From positions 792,975 to 856,974 of the forward strand of contig VWZF01002523.1 of assembly GCA_013396755.1 (NCBI GenBank): a DNA stretch of 64,000 bases. The letters run 5' to 3'. This DNA comes from Sclerurus mexicanus. Its lineage: Eukaryota; Chordata; Aves; Passeriformes; Furnariidae. A program made the position numbers and the translations under genes. The notes beneath the pieces are model-generated. The model was not told the origin of the DNA and searched no databases. It saw only the letters and a program-made list of their open reading frames with translations. Below, piece by piece: positions 11,203-26,200 of the stretch (positions within the stretch are counted from its first letter, which is position 1; each line of letters begins with the position of its first letter).

Positions 11203-14200
11203 CTGCAGGGGAGGGTAAAAAGAAAGGAGAGTTAGAAAGTAGTGAGGGGAAGTGGCCAACCTGGAGCAGCTTTGCTGGAAATCTCCCTGCAGTCGGCAGA
11301 GGGAGGCCTGGCCACGCTTCTCTGCAGGACCGCCCCACCCAGCTGCACATGCAGGGGAAGAAAGGCTTGGGGACAGACCAGGTTTAGGGAGAACAGCTCA
11401 GATTGTTGTTCCAGCACTGCTCACTGACACCAGAGCTCCCCAGACTGCTGATTTCAGTGTCATCTGATCCGATTTCTCAGATTTCCTAAACACACTTCAT
11501 TTTCTTTTTTGGGCAAATGCATACAAAGATGGACATCAGTCTCTCCTCACTGGCACTCCAACCAGGAGATCCATGTCTCCTAGAGGGGTGACACATATTC
11601 TGTGAGTACCACTCATGCTCATCAGTCTCAGACAGGCCCCGGATTAAGGAGGTGACCCAGGCAGATCCCTCTGTTGGGGATTCTCAACTGAACAGGCTAG
11701 AGGAATATTTTTATATTAAATGCTCAGTGCCAGTGCCAGCCACTTCAGGTCTGTCTGCCAGATACATATATGACTCTTGCTGTGCCATGTCTGTGTGCCA
11801 GCGTCCTCCTCATAGAACCAGCCACACTCTCACCAGTTCCCACCAACCAACACTTGTACCAGCTGTGCAAGAGAAATGGAGAATGAAAAGAAGGGGAAGA
11901 GAGCCTGGCTGGGCCCATGTCCTCATCCAGAGCATTGGTTCAGAGGAGCTCATAGGTAAGGGAGGATTTTCCCACATTCCATACTTATTAAAGCATTCCC
12001 CCATGCTGGACACACCCAAGCCCATTCCCCAGAAACAATCCCATCATCCTGGCTCCAGGACATGAGGTAGGACATGTCAGCCCTTTGCCTAGGAGGACAG
12101 TTGCAGCATCTGAGTCTCATCCTAGAGCCCAGTGGGATGCAAGCCATGCACTTACCACGCAGCATGTTCTGCTGATGTTTCGCTGTGCAAATCAATCTGC
12201 TGATTCCTTCAATACACTGGCTCTTTGACTCAACCTCCTTGTCTTTTGTTTTCTTGGGCAAAAACATCACTGGAAAAAAATCAAACCAGCGCACAGTGAA
12301 TCTATGCCACTAGCAGGAGCTGCACTGACACCTGCTTGAGCTTTTGTATTTAAACATTCATGTCTGAAAATTCTAACTCCTATGATCTTCCCTTCTGTCA
12401 GTCCTGAGAACCATCACCTGTATGCACATGGGCATCTTAGCCCTATGTGTCTGTATGTGAAGCATTTCCAGCTCATAACTCAGGCCCCAAAGCCCACCTT
12501 CAGGGTAACTCCTGCTCCTGAGACACCATGCAGAGAAACCATTTGCATCTGACTATGGCCCAACAGGCTGGGCTGCACAGACACCTGGAGAGCAGGAGGG
12601 GCTACAAACTGGGGGCAGCTGGTGGAGAGGGAAGGCATAAGGGGAGCTAAAAAAGGATCCAGTTCCCCAAGAACTGTCCAAATGCATGAGCAAAGATGTA
12701 CAAACTGGCTCTACAAAAGCTGGTTGTGTTGAACACCTCTGCTGCAGGCTGGGCCAGCCGCAGGGATGAACGTTTGGAGTGTCTCAGGATTGCTTCTCCC
12801 ATCAGCATGACCCAAAGGGTGTCACCAGAGGTCAGCCCTGGATTGACCTGGTTGCACCCACATCCTGCAGTCCAGGAGGCTCTGTCAGCCTCCTCTCAGA
12901 GCCCCCAGAACCCCTGCTTCCACCAGCAGGGCCTCCCAGGCCCACAGGCAGGAAAATGTTGTGAAAGACAGCTACTGGCAGTTGAATATAAGTGCAGAAC
13001 TGTCTCACTGCTCCCCTGGAAACACTTGGCTGCAGAGCTGTTCTCAGTTTCTAAAATGTTTCACATTACCAAGGCCAGGAGCAAATACAGAATTACTGAT
13101 AACATTTAAAATGCCTTTTTTTTATTAGTTTGAGGAAAAACTCAAAGACATGAGTTTAAGAAGAAAAAAAAAGGTAACATGAGGCTTTGAACTGAGAGCA
13201 TTTATCTTTTACCTCCTTTTGACCCACCAAAAGCATAAGAATCATACAATCCTTTAGGTTGGAAAAGACCTCTAAGATCATCAAATCCAGCTGCTGACCT
13301 AATGCTGCAAACTAAACGATGTCTCCAGCTGCCACATATACACATCTTTTAAGAATTTCTCCAAGCATGCAGGGATGGTGACTCCACCAGTGCCCTGGGC
13401 AGCCTGTTTCAGTGCTTAGCAACCCTTTTGTGAAGAAATTTTTCCTAATATCCAATCTAAGTCTCCCCTGGCACAACCTGAGGCCATTTCCTCTTGTCCT
13501 GTCCCTTGTTACCTGGAAGAAAGGACTGACCCCCACCTTGCTACACCATCCTTTCAGGTAGAGTGTGATGAAGCCCCCCTAAGCCTCTTTCTCTCCAGGC
13601 TAAACACCCCCAGCTCCCTCAGCCACTCCTTATATGACTTTGCTCCAGGTTCTAGCTCATCCCAGTGGTTCTAGTCTGGGGGTGGGTGAAGGGGCAGAGT
13701 GGGAAGTCCTAGACTCCAGTTCAGGGGGTACTCCTGTTTTGTCATCTCAGAAGAATCAGGGAGATACTTGCTGGGGTTTTGTCTCCCTCCCTTTTTTTTT
13801 TTTTACCTTAGACACCTTTTTTATTTTCTGTGGCTCTTTTGAGGTGAAAGGAATGGGGATATCATCCCAGAAAGTGTCTCTCTCCCAAGTTTCCAGCACA
13901 CTGCTAGAAATGAGAGGCCCATTTACCCTCACTGGTGGTTGGGGCACAAGCTGCCTCTTACCTAATCCAACACCCCAAACCAGTGCCACCACGGTCATGA
14001 GGGACACAGGGAAGCTGTCCATAACAGCATATCTCCTGGCTTTCCACTCAGCCATCCATCAGTGTCCTTGCGCTGTCCCCACCTTTGTTCTTTTGGGCTA
14101 TGCCATCTTAGCTGCTCAACTGTAAGACTGAACACATCCCCTTTTAATAGCACAAAAAGAACCACCCTTTCAAACTCTATCACCTTATGCAGTCACTTCT

Positions 14201-17200
14201 CATCTACTGATTAGGATTTTGGGGATAAAATTATGACTAAGGTGCTGTAATGCAGGACTGACAAGTCAGGCAGCACTGGAGCAGCAGGACAGGGAGAGCA
14301 GCATTGCATTCTTGGCCTTTGGCAGTAGCAAATGTGTCCACCTTCACCTTACCTTTCTTGTTCTTTTCTTTTGTCACAACAGTCATGGACATGGTTGGAG
14401 TGGTGGCAATCTCCCCGCTGGCAGGTAACCTGCTGACCTGGAGGGACCGGAAAGTGCATTTCAGTGTGTTTTTGGTAGTGGAGGGGTCCTTCTTCTCCGG
14501 GTCTCTCTTTCTGTCCACGGGTGGAGCTGCAATCCAGTAATCCACCTGCAGGCCCATCAACTCAGCACCGAGGCCCTGGCTGGAAAACAAGAGAAAGGTG
14601 GCAATTTCTGCACAGCTCTCAGCAGTTCCCCCATCTGTGTTTTTTCAGAGTGGCTGCCATTCCTGGTCAAAGGATAAACACTTGGCTCTTTGGGAAATCA
14701 GGCAGCAACATCTCATAGCCAGACTTAGCAATTACAAAAGCCCATGATGTCACCCCTGAGAGATGTAGCCTGTGTCACACTGCATGGTGGCACCACCTTG
14801 GCAGCACAGAACTGCAATGAGCAGAGACAAGCTGACTGCTCCACAGCCATGGGGGCAAGCAGTGGGAAAGTTTCCTTTTCACAATGTGGAATTCGGTGAC
14901 ACAGCCAGTCAAGGCAACCCCTGAGGTGTCCCAGATAATTTTGTCTTTTGAGTGGGGCTTCTAAGCATTTGCTGTTGCCTCCTGAGCACTGATGAGCGAG
15001 TGACTCTGTCCAGTCAAAATCAGCTCTGAACTGGAGTGAACAAGGACCTGGTGGCTCCCTGAACATTAGGCACTCCATTCCCACTCTCCCTGACTTGTTT
15101 CCATCTGCTATGTTCATGAGCTCTTTATGCCACCAGCTGCCTCCCTTCCCACTCAGAATCAAATAGGATCTCTGTTCTACCCAGGTCCTTATAAAAGAGC
15201 TGAGCGTTCCCCCAAGTCCTACCACTTGCTGGGGAATTCCACTGCTGGAAAAAATGCTCTGCCAGTCCTGTGACGTTTGCTAAACAACGGCAGATTTCAG
15301 GACATGACCTGCTGTTGAAAACTCCCGGCATTGTGTGGCAACAGTTGTGCATCACCAAAACACACTGCCAGCCTTTCTTGAGCCAGAAAAGGGAAGATGA
15401 GCAGCCTGGGAAATTTCAGCCCTTGCCTGCCCCTGCCTCTTGCTAGCTAACCCCAAGGGAGCAGAGGTTCATCACTCAGCAGACCTATGGCTGACAGCCT
15501 GTACTTTTTCCTACACAATGACAATCAGCGTTGAATAATATGCAAGTACTAGACAAAAACCTAAATTCATCTACCAGTCTGTGTGGCCCCTGTTTGAGAA
15601 ATGACAATTGTTAAGGAAGATAAATCTGTGATCCTGAATGAAACATGTATCCCTCTGCACCACCTGTCTAAAAAGAATCTCTCAAGGTAAAACAAGGATG
15701 TCCCATCGTTACAGTCCTCTCAGCAAACCTTTTCCTTTTCTTTGCCATGTATTCAGCTGAAAGTCAGATCGCAAAGTTGAGTTCACCTTTGATCATCAAA
15801 ACCAGGTTTTGGGTTCTCAGGGCAATAGTCAGAAGTGAGATTCTTTAAGGATGATGCTTTGAGTTTTAGGGCTCCTTTGCATCACATTTCTCAACTCAGT
15901 TGTAAAGACAAAGCATGCTAATGTTCACTGTGCCCAGACAGGATTTTTTGTTCCGTTCCCAGTTAAACACGTGGTGTAATCTTTCAGTCTGGGTCACCCT
16001 CCACCCCCTGTGCTGTTACTTACAGATCAGGGGAGATGGAAGAATGTTGAACCTAAACTTCCTCATTTCTTTATGATTTTACCCCACAGCATGGAACCAA
16101 AAAGTACCAGATTGCTAGAGCCAGGGTGTCAAGTTCAGATATATCACATCCATGGCTCACAACTTGAACATCCTACACTCCTGTGGGTACCGGTTTCCAA
16201 ATCACTTCCACCTTTGGAAAGCCCACACGGAGCTCACACAGAAGTCAGTTCTGCTCCCCAGAGCCTGCACAGCCCCCAGCTCTCTGTATTGCCATCCAGC
16301 TGCTGCTGGGACCAGCCTGGGGCACACAGAGCTCTCCTGCCACCAAGACACAGGGAGCCAGCAGGAAGGACCTGGGGAACTGGACCTCCTGGCACAAGTG
16401 AACAGCCACTAACACCTTCCAGTGCTGGGCACCTGCTGAGCTAGGACTTCCACATTTTCATTTCCGCTTGTTAAAACAGAACTCTTAAGCCAGTTTAAGT
16501 CAGAGGTTAAAGGTCCCCACAGGGCACTCAGGGGTGGGCACAAAAGGTCCCCATTTCGTCTCCAACAGGGAAAAGTAGGAGATGCTACTTAGGGAGACAG
16601 TCCAAGCAATTCTAGTTTCCCCTCCTCACAAGAGTGTTTTTATGTTCCCTTAAATGTTCAGGAGAGTTAACAAAATCAAGGGGAAGGGCCTGGACAGGGT
16701 AAGTCTTTACTGGCAGTTTTCTAGGGGTTTCCTTCCTTCACCCCTAAAAATTTCAGCTAAGCCAGAGCTTAACATTACCCATAGATGAAGTCTCCTTACT
16801 GTTCTGATATGCTTTCAGGCACACACATGAATGGCAACTGCAGCTCTACTGTGTCACCTTACAAACTGCCAGCTCTCCCCTCACAGAGAAAGAAGTCAGC
16901 TCCTTCAAGAGTCACTCTGACCTTACACTCACTCGGTTGTTGAAAGAATCACAAGGGATTAGCCTGGCACCCACGTGTATCGGGGTCAGTAATTTCTTTG
17001 ACTATATATCTCCTCAAGAGAATCCAGTCTCAAAGGGAAAATGCAGCAGATGGAGAAAACCAACCTTCCCAAACAGGCTGCCACAATGGCTCATCAGAAC
17101 CAGGGTTTCTGCCCACTATCAGAAACAAGGCTGCCCCCTTCTAGTTCCAGTGTGTCTGTCCTTGAGACATGCAACCTTCCCATCAAGTGTAAGGTCCCCA

Positions 17201-20200
17201 CCACTCTCCCCAGCTCCTTGTCAGCCAGCAAGGACATGGTGACTCCAGAGGCAAAAGAGACGAAGGGGAGAAGTGACAACTTCAAGTGTTTGCTAGGGAT
17301 GAAAAAAGAGCTATGAGTTTTCCTTTAGAGGAGCTCTCTCTTACGTATATGTGAAATAAGCAGCCAAGGGGGCTGTGAGGAGACAAAACAAGGTTTACCT
17401 TGAGGACGAGAAGCTGCCTGTAACAGACGGTGAGGAAGGGGGAGTGGGGGAGGCTTCTTTCACAGCAGGAGATACAGAAGGTGGGGTAGAAGAAAGGACA
17501 CTGGAGCTTGAGGGAGCTGCGTCATCAGAGTCACCTTAAAAAAAGGAAGTCAAACTGGTTGTCTGGGTTTGTCTCACAGCCCAGCACATGCACACCAGGA
17601 CAGCTCAGTTTCCTTGCCCACACTGCTGCTGCACAGGTTTTGCTCAGACTCAACCCAGAGACCAGCCAGCCCATCAGTTTTGATGGCATCCACATGTCAA
17701 CCACTGGGCTTTCTATGTTTGGGTATGAGGCAGGCATAGACATTCACATTCCTCTGGACTTCCTATGTGGCATCTCCTCTCCTAGAGTTTGCTCTCAGCT
17801 GATTTTGAGACTCCTGCACAGTCAGAGCCCAGCTCACTGATCTCTGATGGGGAATCTCCCCCTGCAACCACTGCAGGGCAGCACCACTCTTGGAATCCAG
17901 TACCTCTGGGCTGATCCCAGGTCCCTCCTCACTGCCTGCTTCCACCCTCCATAACCAGGGCATCATTCTCTTTATGTTGGCCCTTTAGGATGGTGGAAGC
18001 ACTGTGGCAGCAAGGAGTGACCCACAGAAGAGCTGCCTCCGTGTGCAACCCAGGCCACAGGAATCTGGGTTTAATAGTAAAGCAATACAAGAAACAATCC
18101 CAGCAGATGAAGAAAACAATAATCCTGACTAGTAGTGTGTATGAAGGAGAAAAAAATAAGTTCACACTGACAAAGCAGCACTACCCCATTTACCCCACAT
18201 CCATGTGTGTAAGCAGGCAGTATTGTGTAAATCAGCTTGGTACTCCTCCAATAAAAAAAGTCTAAATTTTGCCCATATGAAAGCTCCAGTGCTAGGTACA
18301 TGTCTGAGATTGATTTAATTCAGCAATTGAGCCAGTGCTGGGAGACAGGAATGAACTTCTGATTAACTGCCTCCCTATTCTGGAGCAGGAACCTCAAACA
18401 ACCACAGCAGAGACTCCACCCCATTGAGAACACACATGAGAAAAATGGGTGTTTGCACAAGTGTGAGTGGAGCTTCCCTGGATGAGAGTGTGAGAATTTC
18501 ACCTGGCCTGAAGCTCTTTGTAAAGTCAGAAGAAAAAAGGCCTCTCAAGAGAGAGGGCTCTTTCTTCAGACAAGCCACTGGGAGCCAATAAAATCCAATT
18601 CCACCTCACAACACTTCAACACATCAGCATGGACAAGTTTGTTCAGCCTGTGAAGTCAGACTCCCACCATCTGTATGACACAGAAGGCACACACAAGATG
18701 CTCATTACCTGATGTTGCAGAAGATTGTTCCACTATTCCAACCTTCACCACCTAAAGGAGGCAAAAAAACCAGAAGAGCTTTATGAAACAGGAGTCCCCT
18801 GAACCCACAGCCCCAAACCTAAGCTCATCCCTGCGGTCCCCTTGGCACTGTCCCTGCAGTCAGAGCAGTGTCCAGCCAAGCAGTACCAGCTCATAGCCCT
18901 TCCCTGACCTACATAAAGGACAGCACAGACCCTATGGAGCTGTTACAGACCTGCACAGCTCTCAACAGTTTACCACCAGCCCCAAGCTACAGCAACTACA
19001 GTGCCTGTGACAGCTGTGGGAATGGGGCAGGGAGAAAGGGACATTAATATCCCTTCAGCACTGCTAATTACAGACACATTGCTTCCACCACCCAAGTGCA
19101 GCTACTTCCAAGGTGCAACATAGCTGGGGCTTGTTAGGAAACCACAGAAGCAACAAAGTACAGTTTCTGATCAGAGTTTCCAATGCTCTAAACAAGGAAA
19201 GTGTCAGGCAAAGAAGATAAAGCTCCTAGCAAAGCTTCTGGATGCAGACATGGACAATCTACCACATGGACAGGTCAGAATGATCCAAATCACACTGTAA
19301 TAAGGGTATAAATGTGTGTGGCCAAGCACCAGCTAGTACATTAAGATTAATGATAAATGCCACTGTTGATAATTTGTGGAACAGAACATGCTACCAACAA
19401 GCTTCCAAGAACACACTATACTTAGAAAGATAAAATGCCCCTTAGTGATATAAAAGCAGAGACCTTCTGTAGTGATAATCTGCTATGGTGCACAGGGATC
19501 ATTCCTCTTAACAGAGCAGAGACCCTTCTTAAGGTCCTTAAGAAACTTGTATCCAGGGTTAATGTCTACCCTATGCAAATGTTGACAAATGGGAAAGAGC
19601 TGCAAAGGGAGCTCAATTCAATAAAACCTGCTTTAGAATGTGAAATGATGCCACACAGTCTGTTTAGTTTGAAAATAGGCGGTCGTTAAGATCAGACATA
19701 ATTGTGTCTGGACCACATCTCTAGGAGGCGCATTTCTGTGCTATGGGATCAAAAAAAAAGAAAGGACTTAATTATTAGAAGCAAAAAGCTTTGCAGAGTT
19801 TGGAGGCCAGGAAAAAGTACGCTGAACAATAGATCTTGGAGAACTGTCAGGCTCTCTGGTGGATTCACTGTTAGATCAGTCCTGGAGAAGCCATTATGAA
19901 CTCAGCAGTGTGTGCAGAGGCCCCTGAGGGGTCCTTGGCTTGGGAGAAGGAGGCTACAACTCAGTTTGGCCAGTCTCCATTCAAAGGGCAACAAATAAGG
20001 CTCAGGAGTTCAGCAGCCATTTGTGGTCTATGTGTTAAATGCCAAGAGAATGTTTCAGAGACTGTCACTGACTGTGAGCAAGAGGAGGTGAGGCAGAAGA
20101 GAGGAAAGACAAGCAACACAGGAAACTGCCAACAGCTACCTTGAACTGCAAGCCAGACAGGAAATCTCTTCTGGCCTTTTCCTCCTTGCTGGCTGACCGA

Positions 20201-23200
20201 AGATGCTCAGATTCAGACACATGAGAAGAACACAAACACGTTCCCTTCCCTCCACTCAGGGAGGTGCTTGAGACTGCTGCAGTTCCAACATGTTTCCATC
20301 CGGGAACATTTCAGCAGCAAGCCCCCCTTCCCTTCAGGAAGAGGCACATCCTGTTAACTCTCCTGGCAACTGGCTGTCAGCACAATGCAGGCGCATGACC
20401 GTGCAGCCTCACCACCTGACCCTGGCCCCTTGTGAGCCTCCACTCCCACCACTTCAGAGCCCAGCTGAGCAACAAGGTACTGCCCTGCTCACTTCTTGGT
20501 CAAAGACTGCACAACTCAGCTGCAGGACATGAGGTTTTGCACCCCAAAAGCCAACAGATTTCAGCCAATTTCAGAAGTCGCAAACCCAAAAGTCACTGCC
20601 TCTCTCTCTTCCTCAGCCAAAAGTTCCAAGCAGGCTGCAGCTGAGGGAAAGAGACTCTATGTTCATGTTCAGCCTCAGAATTTGTGAGACATCAGAGTCT
20701 CTTCAGATGAGTTTCACGGGGAACTACTGTGTCATGAACACTTCACAAGCAAGAGCAAGTTCACTACCACCACCACCAGCTGACATAGGAAGTCAGTCTG
20801 TGCTTTCAAGGCAAGTTTTCTTGAGGGTTGGCAGGGTTACGTACACAACAAAGCTGTTCACTCTTCCACCACTTTCAGACAATCAAATCCAGACTGGAGA
20901 AGCAGTGCTGTCAGGACAATGATCATTTTAGAGCAACTGAATAAACACGCTGAGCCCCATCTACTTGCACATAACACAGAACTAAATCAGCCCCAAAGAG
21001 CTTTGCAGAGCCCAGCAGCTACCATGAGATGAGCCCTTCTGGGCTTTTCATGTTATTGGGAAAGGTGAAACAGCTGTTTTATAAAAACAGTTCTTCACTA
21101 GAAATTGCAGGTCATGGGAGGGACAAGATCAAGTAAAGCTAATCAGCAGGGAACAAATTAGGAGGATGTGTCTCCCCACTTCTGCAGGAGACATCTTTCC
21201 TTCAACAAACTAAAGTAGATTGTCTTCTCAGGAATAATGCAGGGAGAGAGACTCTCACTCTGAGGAGATACATGAGTGAAAACAAGGTCAGCCCGAGGGC
21301 AAGAGAGGCTAAGCTCTTTAAAGGCCTTGGGATTTCGGATTAGCTCTGACGTACAGACAGGGACACAAACAGGAACGCACACAAGTCAGCTTAACACAGA
21401 GCAAGCAGAGCAAGGCAGCCAGCATGCAAGAAAGAGAAGCTACAAGACAGCAGCAAAAACCCTGAAGAGAACATCCAAAAGCTGAAAAGCAGCCAGGGGA
21501 TTCCTCCTTAGTCACAGGTCAACGACTTTGTACCTAAAACTTAATAAGTTGAAGAGCTTGATCAAATAAGGGGAGGGAAGCTGGAAAAGGCAAAGGACAG
21601 TGCCCAAAATACAATGAGAGAAGAACAAATGTGGTCCTGCCTAGATCTCTGAACTTGGTCACTTCAGCTGGGAACACTGAAAAATAAGGACAGGATGAAA
21701 AACTAGGGACGACTATCCCAAATACATGTTCACATACTAAAATATGTTAAATAGCTCTGCCTCAGACTCGACTTTAATAATGGCATAAATGATTTCCCTG
21801 ATGGGATGTACTGTCCACTTCCCAAGAGTGGATGGGACATTAAGAGGATTTGAGACTGTTCATGACAAGCACACAGAGGACTGACATTTGGAATAGCAAA
21901 TTTGGCCAAATCAACCAACTAGGGCATTGCTGGACACAGCATCACTGCAATTAGATTTCCAAGGATACATCACTTTCATGTCTGAGAAGTAAAATACACT
22001 CTCTATAGTTTGTTAAGGGATCTTAGAGGTTTGCTTACGTACCAGGCAGTTGCATCAAACCATCAGATTCTCATGCTGATATTCTTAATTATTCTGCCTT
22101 AGAGCACTCAAGGGCTTCTGCTCTACCCCAGAAACCAGGTAAGTTCAGGTTAACACTTACAGATGTATTCTAGCTGGCTTGAGACAGTGTAACTACAACA
22201 CTCACCCCGACAAAGGGAATGAACTTCTGCGAAGATTCTTCATCAGGGCTAAAGGCAAAGAGAAAAGACCCATTAGCAGCTTTGCTTCCACCAGAGGCAC
22301 GATACTCACTTTATATGTCGCATTCCAGCATGCAGCAGGGACGGACAGTATGCAAGCGCCAGTCCAACGCTCCTCTCAAGGCCCCCTGCCAGCACGCCAA
22401 GAGTCTGCACGGGTGGGGAGGAGCACGCAGCTTACGGCACGTCCCTCGGGGAACAGTGTCTTCCTCCCTCCCTCACGCTTGACAGAGAAACATGCTTTAA
22501 TGGCATGGCAGTCATCACAAACACACGACCTCCTACTGCAAGGAAATGGATCTTGTGCCACAACAACACAGAGATCTGTGCATTACTTACTAGTCCCTGA
22601 AGCGCTCTGCACGCACGGCCTTCCCGCGTCCCACCTTTGGAGCCATGTGCCATACCTTGCACATCCCGGCACCGCTAAAGCAGTTAGCCTGCCACGGGGT
22701 TACAAGCCGTGACACGTGGTTATTTGGGAAGCACCAGCAAGGATGTGCTCACACCCCCTCACATTCACACACGCACACATCCCAGGCCACTGGGAGCTCG
22801 CGGTCCCTTCCACGGGCACACTGGAGAGATCGGGCACCAGAGCACACCGGGCAGGTCAGGACACCAACTCAAGAACTGCAAACAGCTAAATCAAACCAAA
22901 GGCACACCGTGTCCCAGAAACAACTGAAGACAACACACATGTTTAGAAAGCCCCTCCTGCTCTGGCCCTGCCCAGGATTCAGAAGCCAGAGGGTGGAGAT
23001 TGGTCAGCAACAAAGGCCACAGTCAAGCCTAGCAGGAATTAGGGAAAGACTCAACAAACACACGAGGAGCAAGATCTGAGTGACGAAGGCCAGCCGAAAG
23101 GGCCTGCAGAGCCACTGCTCCCTTCAAGGGCAACAGAGAGTAAGATGGATCGATCCACAGGGTAAGGAGAGAACCACAGGAGCACATCCACATGTTCCAA

Positions 23201-26200
23201 GGAAATACAGTTCAGCAGTGGAAGTGATTGAATGGGCAAGACACACATTTCTCAGTGACCAAGCACAGGAAACAGGTAGGAAGCAGACAAACACTGAGAC
23301 TTGTCATGTTTCTCTTTCTGTGCATCCCTCAGTGCTCACAGTAAAACCATCCAGCATTGCCTTCATCCAGAGTTTAGCTCGAGGCAGCATGACTACTTCA
23401 GGAAGGCAGATGTTTCTGTGCTGTTTCCAGCACAGATTGGAAATGCACCAAGTGCACAAAGGTTGTCAGCCGCTGTGTGATAAGCCCAGGCTGGACACTT
23501 TCCTCTAAGCCCCATGGAAAGAATTGTATAGAACTGCAGTGAACATGACTCAGCAAGAGCTTCCTCCTGGTCCAAAGCAGAGTGTGATTTTGCAAACAGT
23601 CTCTCACTTCGGCTCAGCCCTTCTTATCCATCCCTAAGGCAAAGACGGAAGCTTTGCTCTCTTTCTACCTCACAGCCCCAGGCACTGCACCTTCATTCTT
23701 CCCCCAAAGCACAAGACAAAGTGACCAAGTCACTGATTCTGTGTTGGAAGGCAGAAAGGCCACGTTTTTGCAAGCACAGCTGCAGTCTGCCAGGAAACAC
23801 ATCTCCTATGAAAATGACATTTCCAGCTCCAGTTTTGCACAGGGAAATGAGGAAACCACAGAGCTGCTGGGAGCAGCACAGAACAGAGGCTCAGCTTTCT
23901 TCTCATTCCTTTAGCTCCGTAGGCTGAGAAGCAGGCAGAAAGCGAGTCCTGCTGACCAAGTGAGGGAAGCACAACAGTTGCCCAGTCATCTCTCAGCTGA
24001 TGGCTTTACTCTGAGCTCTCAAAAAAAACAAACCGTGCTCAATTCCAGCAGAAAACTCATTCTTGTTCCCCCTGGGAGCTCTGAATCCCTCTGCGGAGAG
24101 CTCAGCAGCAACTCTGAAATAAATCATTTGCTTCAGTCACCATTTATCACAGCTCACAATGATGCACAGACTGTTCCTGAAGCAATCCAGCTGCATTTCA
24201 ACTTGGCTAGCCTAGTCCTGTCACAAGTCCTCTTGGGAACTCTGGTCTTGCACATGTGCCTCTGAAAATGCAGCTTTTCAAAACAGCTGCTCTTCATGTG
24301 GATGAAAGGAAAGATGAGATGACCATGCTTGTTCTCCAGTTCTCTTTCATGCTCTTCCATGATTCTTGCTCTTCAGGATCCCAAGATCCCAAAATATTAA
24401 ATCCAGACTCCTTTCACCTTTGTAATAGCCTCTTCCACTCCTCCTACAACAGCCCTGCAATTAAAATATCCCCTGTCCCTGGAAAGGCAGCTCCCCCTTA
24501 TTACCTCAGCTGTACAGATTCTGGGGCTGCAGAGGTTTAGCCTCATGGCCATATCCAAAGCTTTACTTTTACCCACAGGGCTTCTGAAGGTCCTGGTACC
24601 TCAGCTGTAATTTAAAGCCAGACCTGACCCTGGATTGTGATTTTCAACAGTGTTATTGATATTTCATTTCTCTAATTCTGGGGGAAAATATCTTTGGTAT
24701 GAAGCATTCCCACCAACACTGTCTCCAGTGGTCAAACCAAAAAAGGGACAAAGCAACTGCAGGTCCCCACGACACATCAGACGAGTCACCTCTCAGCCTT
24801 CCCAAAGACCTCCCACATGGCACTCTTGATGCTCCTACAGCAGGCTGGACAAACTCAACAGGATATCCAACCTTTCCTAAGCCTTGACTCTCCTCTGCTG
24901 CACTGCTTGGCCAGGCCAGGGGCACAGGGAACTCCTGTTACATTTCCCCCAGCTGACCAGAGAGGTTCCTGCAGCAACCAAATGGATGACATGGGCTCTC
25001 CTGAGCCAGAGGAGGGACCAGGCCATGTTCATGTTCAGCAACTGCTGCAGGGTATGCTTAAGAAGCAGCACTCAGAACAATGACCTGGACTCTGCAGAAT
25101 CTCCGAGATACACAGCAGGCAGAAAGAAGTGTTACTCCTGCTTCCTATGGCCCAGGAACCCTTCAACCCAAGGCAACTGTGCTCCAGGGAGCAAGAGCTG
25201 GGAAGTGCTCTACAATACAGAGTGAAGAGCTTGTGGTAAGCACGTAATCAGGCAGGAAATGATCCAGCCTTTGCCCTGACAAGTGAACAATGCTTCCATT
25301 TCCAACAGCCAAGCTGCTCCCCAGATTCATGCAAGGGCTATCCAGAAGCCACATGGCATGAGCTGCGCTGGGCACTGAATTACAGTGGGTGACACCGGCC
25401 CAGGTTTACAGAACTGATCAGCAATCCAGCTGCACTGGGAACGAGTGTCTGGTGAGCCTCAGATCTCAAATATCACAGCATCTCTTTCAGGAAAACAATG
25501 CAGAGAGATTATCAACATCTATGAGACATCCCTCCTAGTGAGAAGCCCACCTCACCACCACAGTCTCAGCACCCCAGATGTTGCCTGGGGTGCACTGTTC
25601 CTTGACAATTCAGTAACCAGTACTTCTCCCAGAGCTCACAGACAAAGTCAGTCACCCAGTGTAACACAGAGGAGCTGCAATGGCAATTAATTTCCTTCTT
25701 GAACCTCCCTTCCTCATTGCCAGCCCTCCTGATTTCAGGTAAGGTTAGCAGATGTTCCAAAAGAACTGAACAAAGCTTTGGCACCATTGCAGTCCATCAC
25801 AGGCAGTTCATGCGCCAATCTTTTGCCATGACAAACAAAACCAGGGCACAGGAAGGAGAGCAGAGGTAGGTTAAAATAGGGATAGGTGGCAATAAAGTTA
25901 TAAAGCAGCTCATCACATACAGCTACATCCTAAAGACTGGTTTGGCTTTCCTTGGACCACTAGGACTTGTTTAACAGAGCAAATGCCAGGATTCTGGGAG
26001 ATTTCTCTTTCAATGAATGTGTAGGCAGTGCTGCTGTTTCTACATGGACCACTTCCTTGAAAGCTGGCCTCGGAGAAGCCAGTCACCTCTGGCCTCAAGG
26101 GAGAGGGAGGTGAAGTCACTTTGTGAGCTGAGCACAAAATAAACAATGCCTAATTATCGTACGATTCAAAGCAGGACACTGCAGAGCAACGGGGTCTTGG

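Noticed and set aside
13312..13536. 74-codon minus-strand frame
   Set aside because: It is a remnant within the CR1 3' region, not an independent gene.
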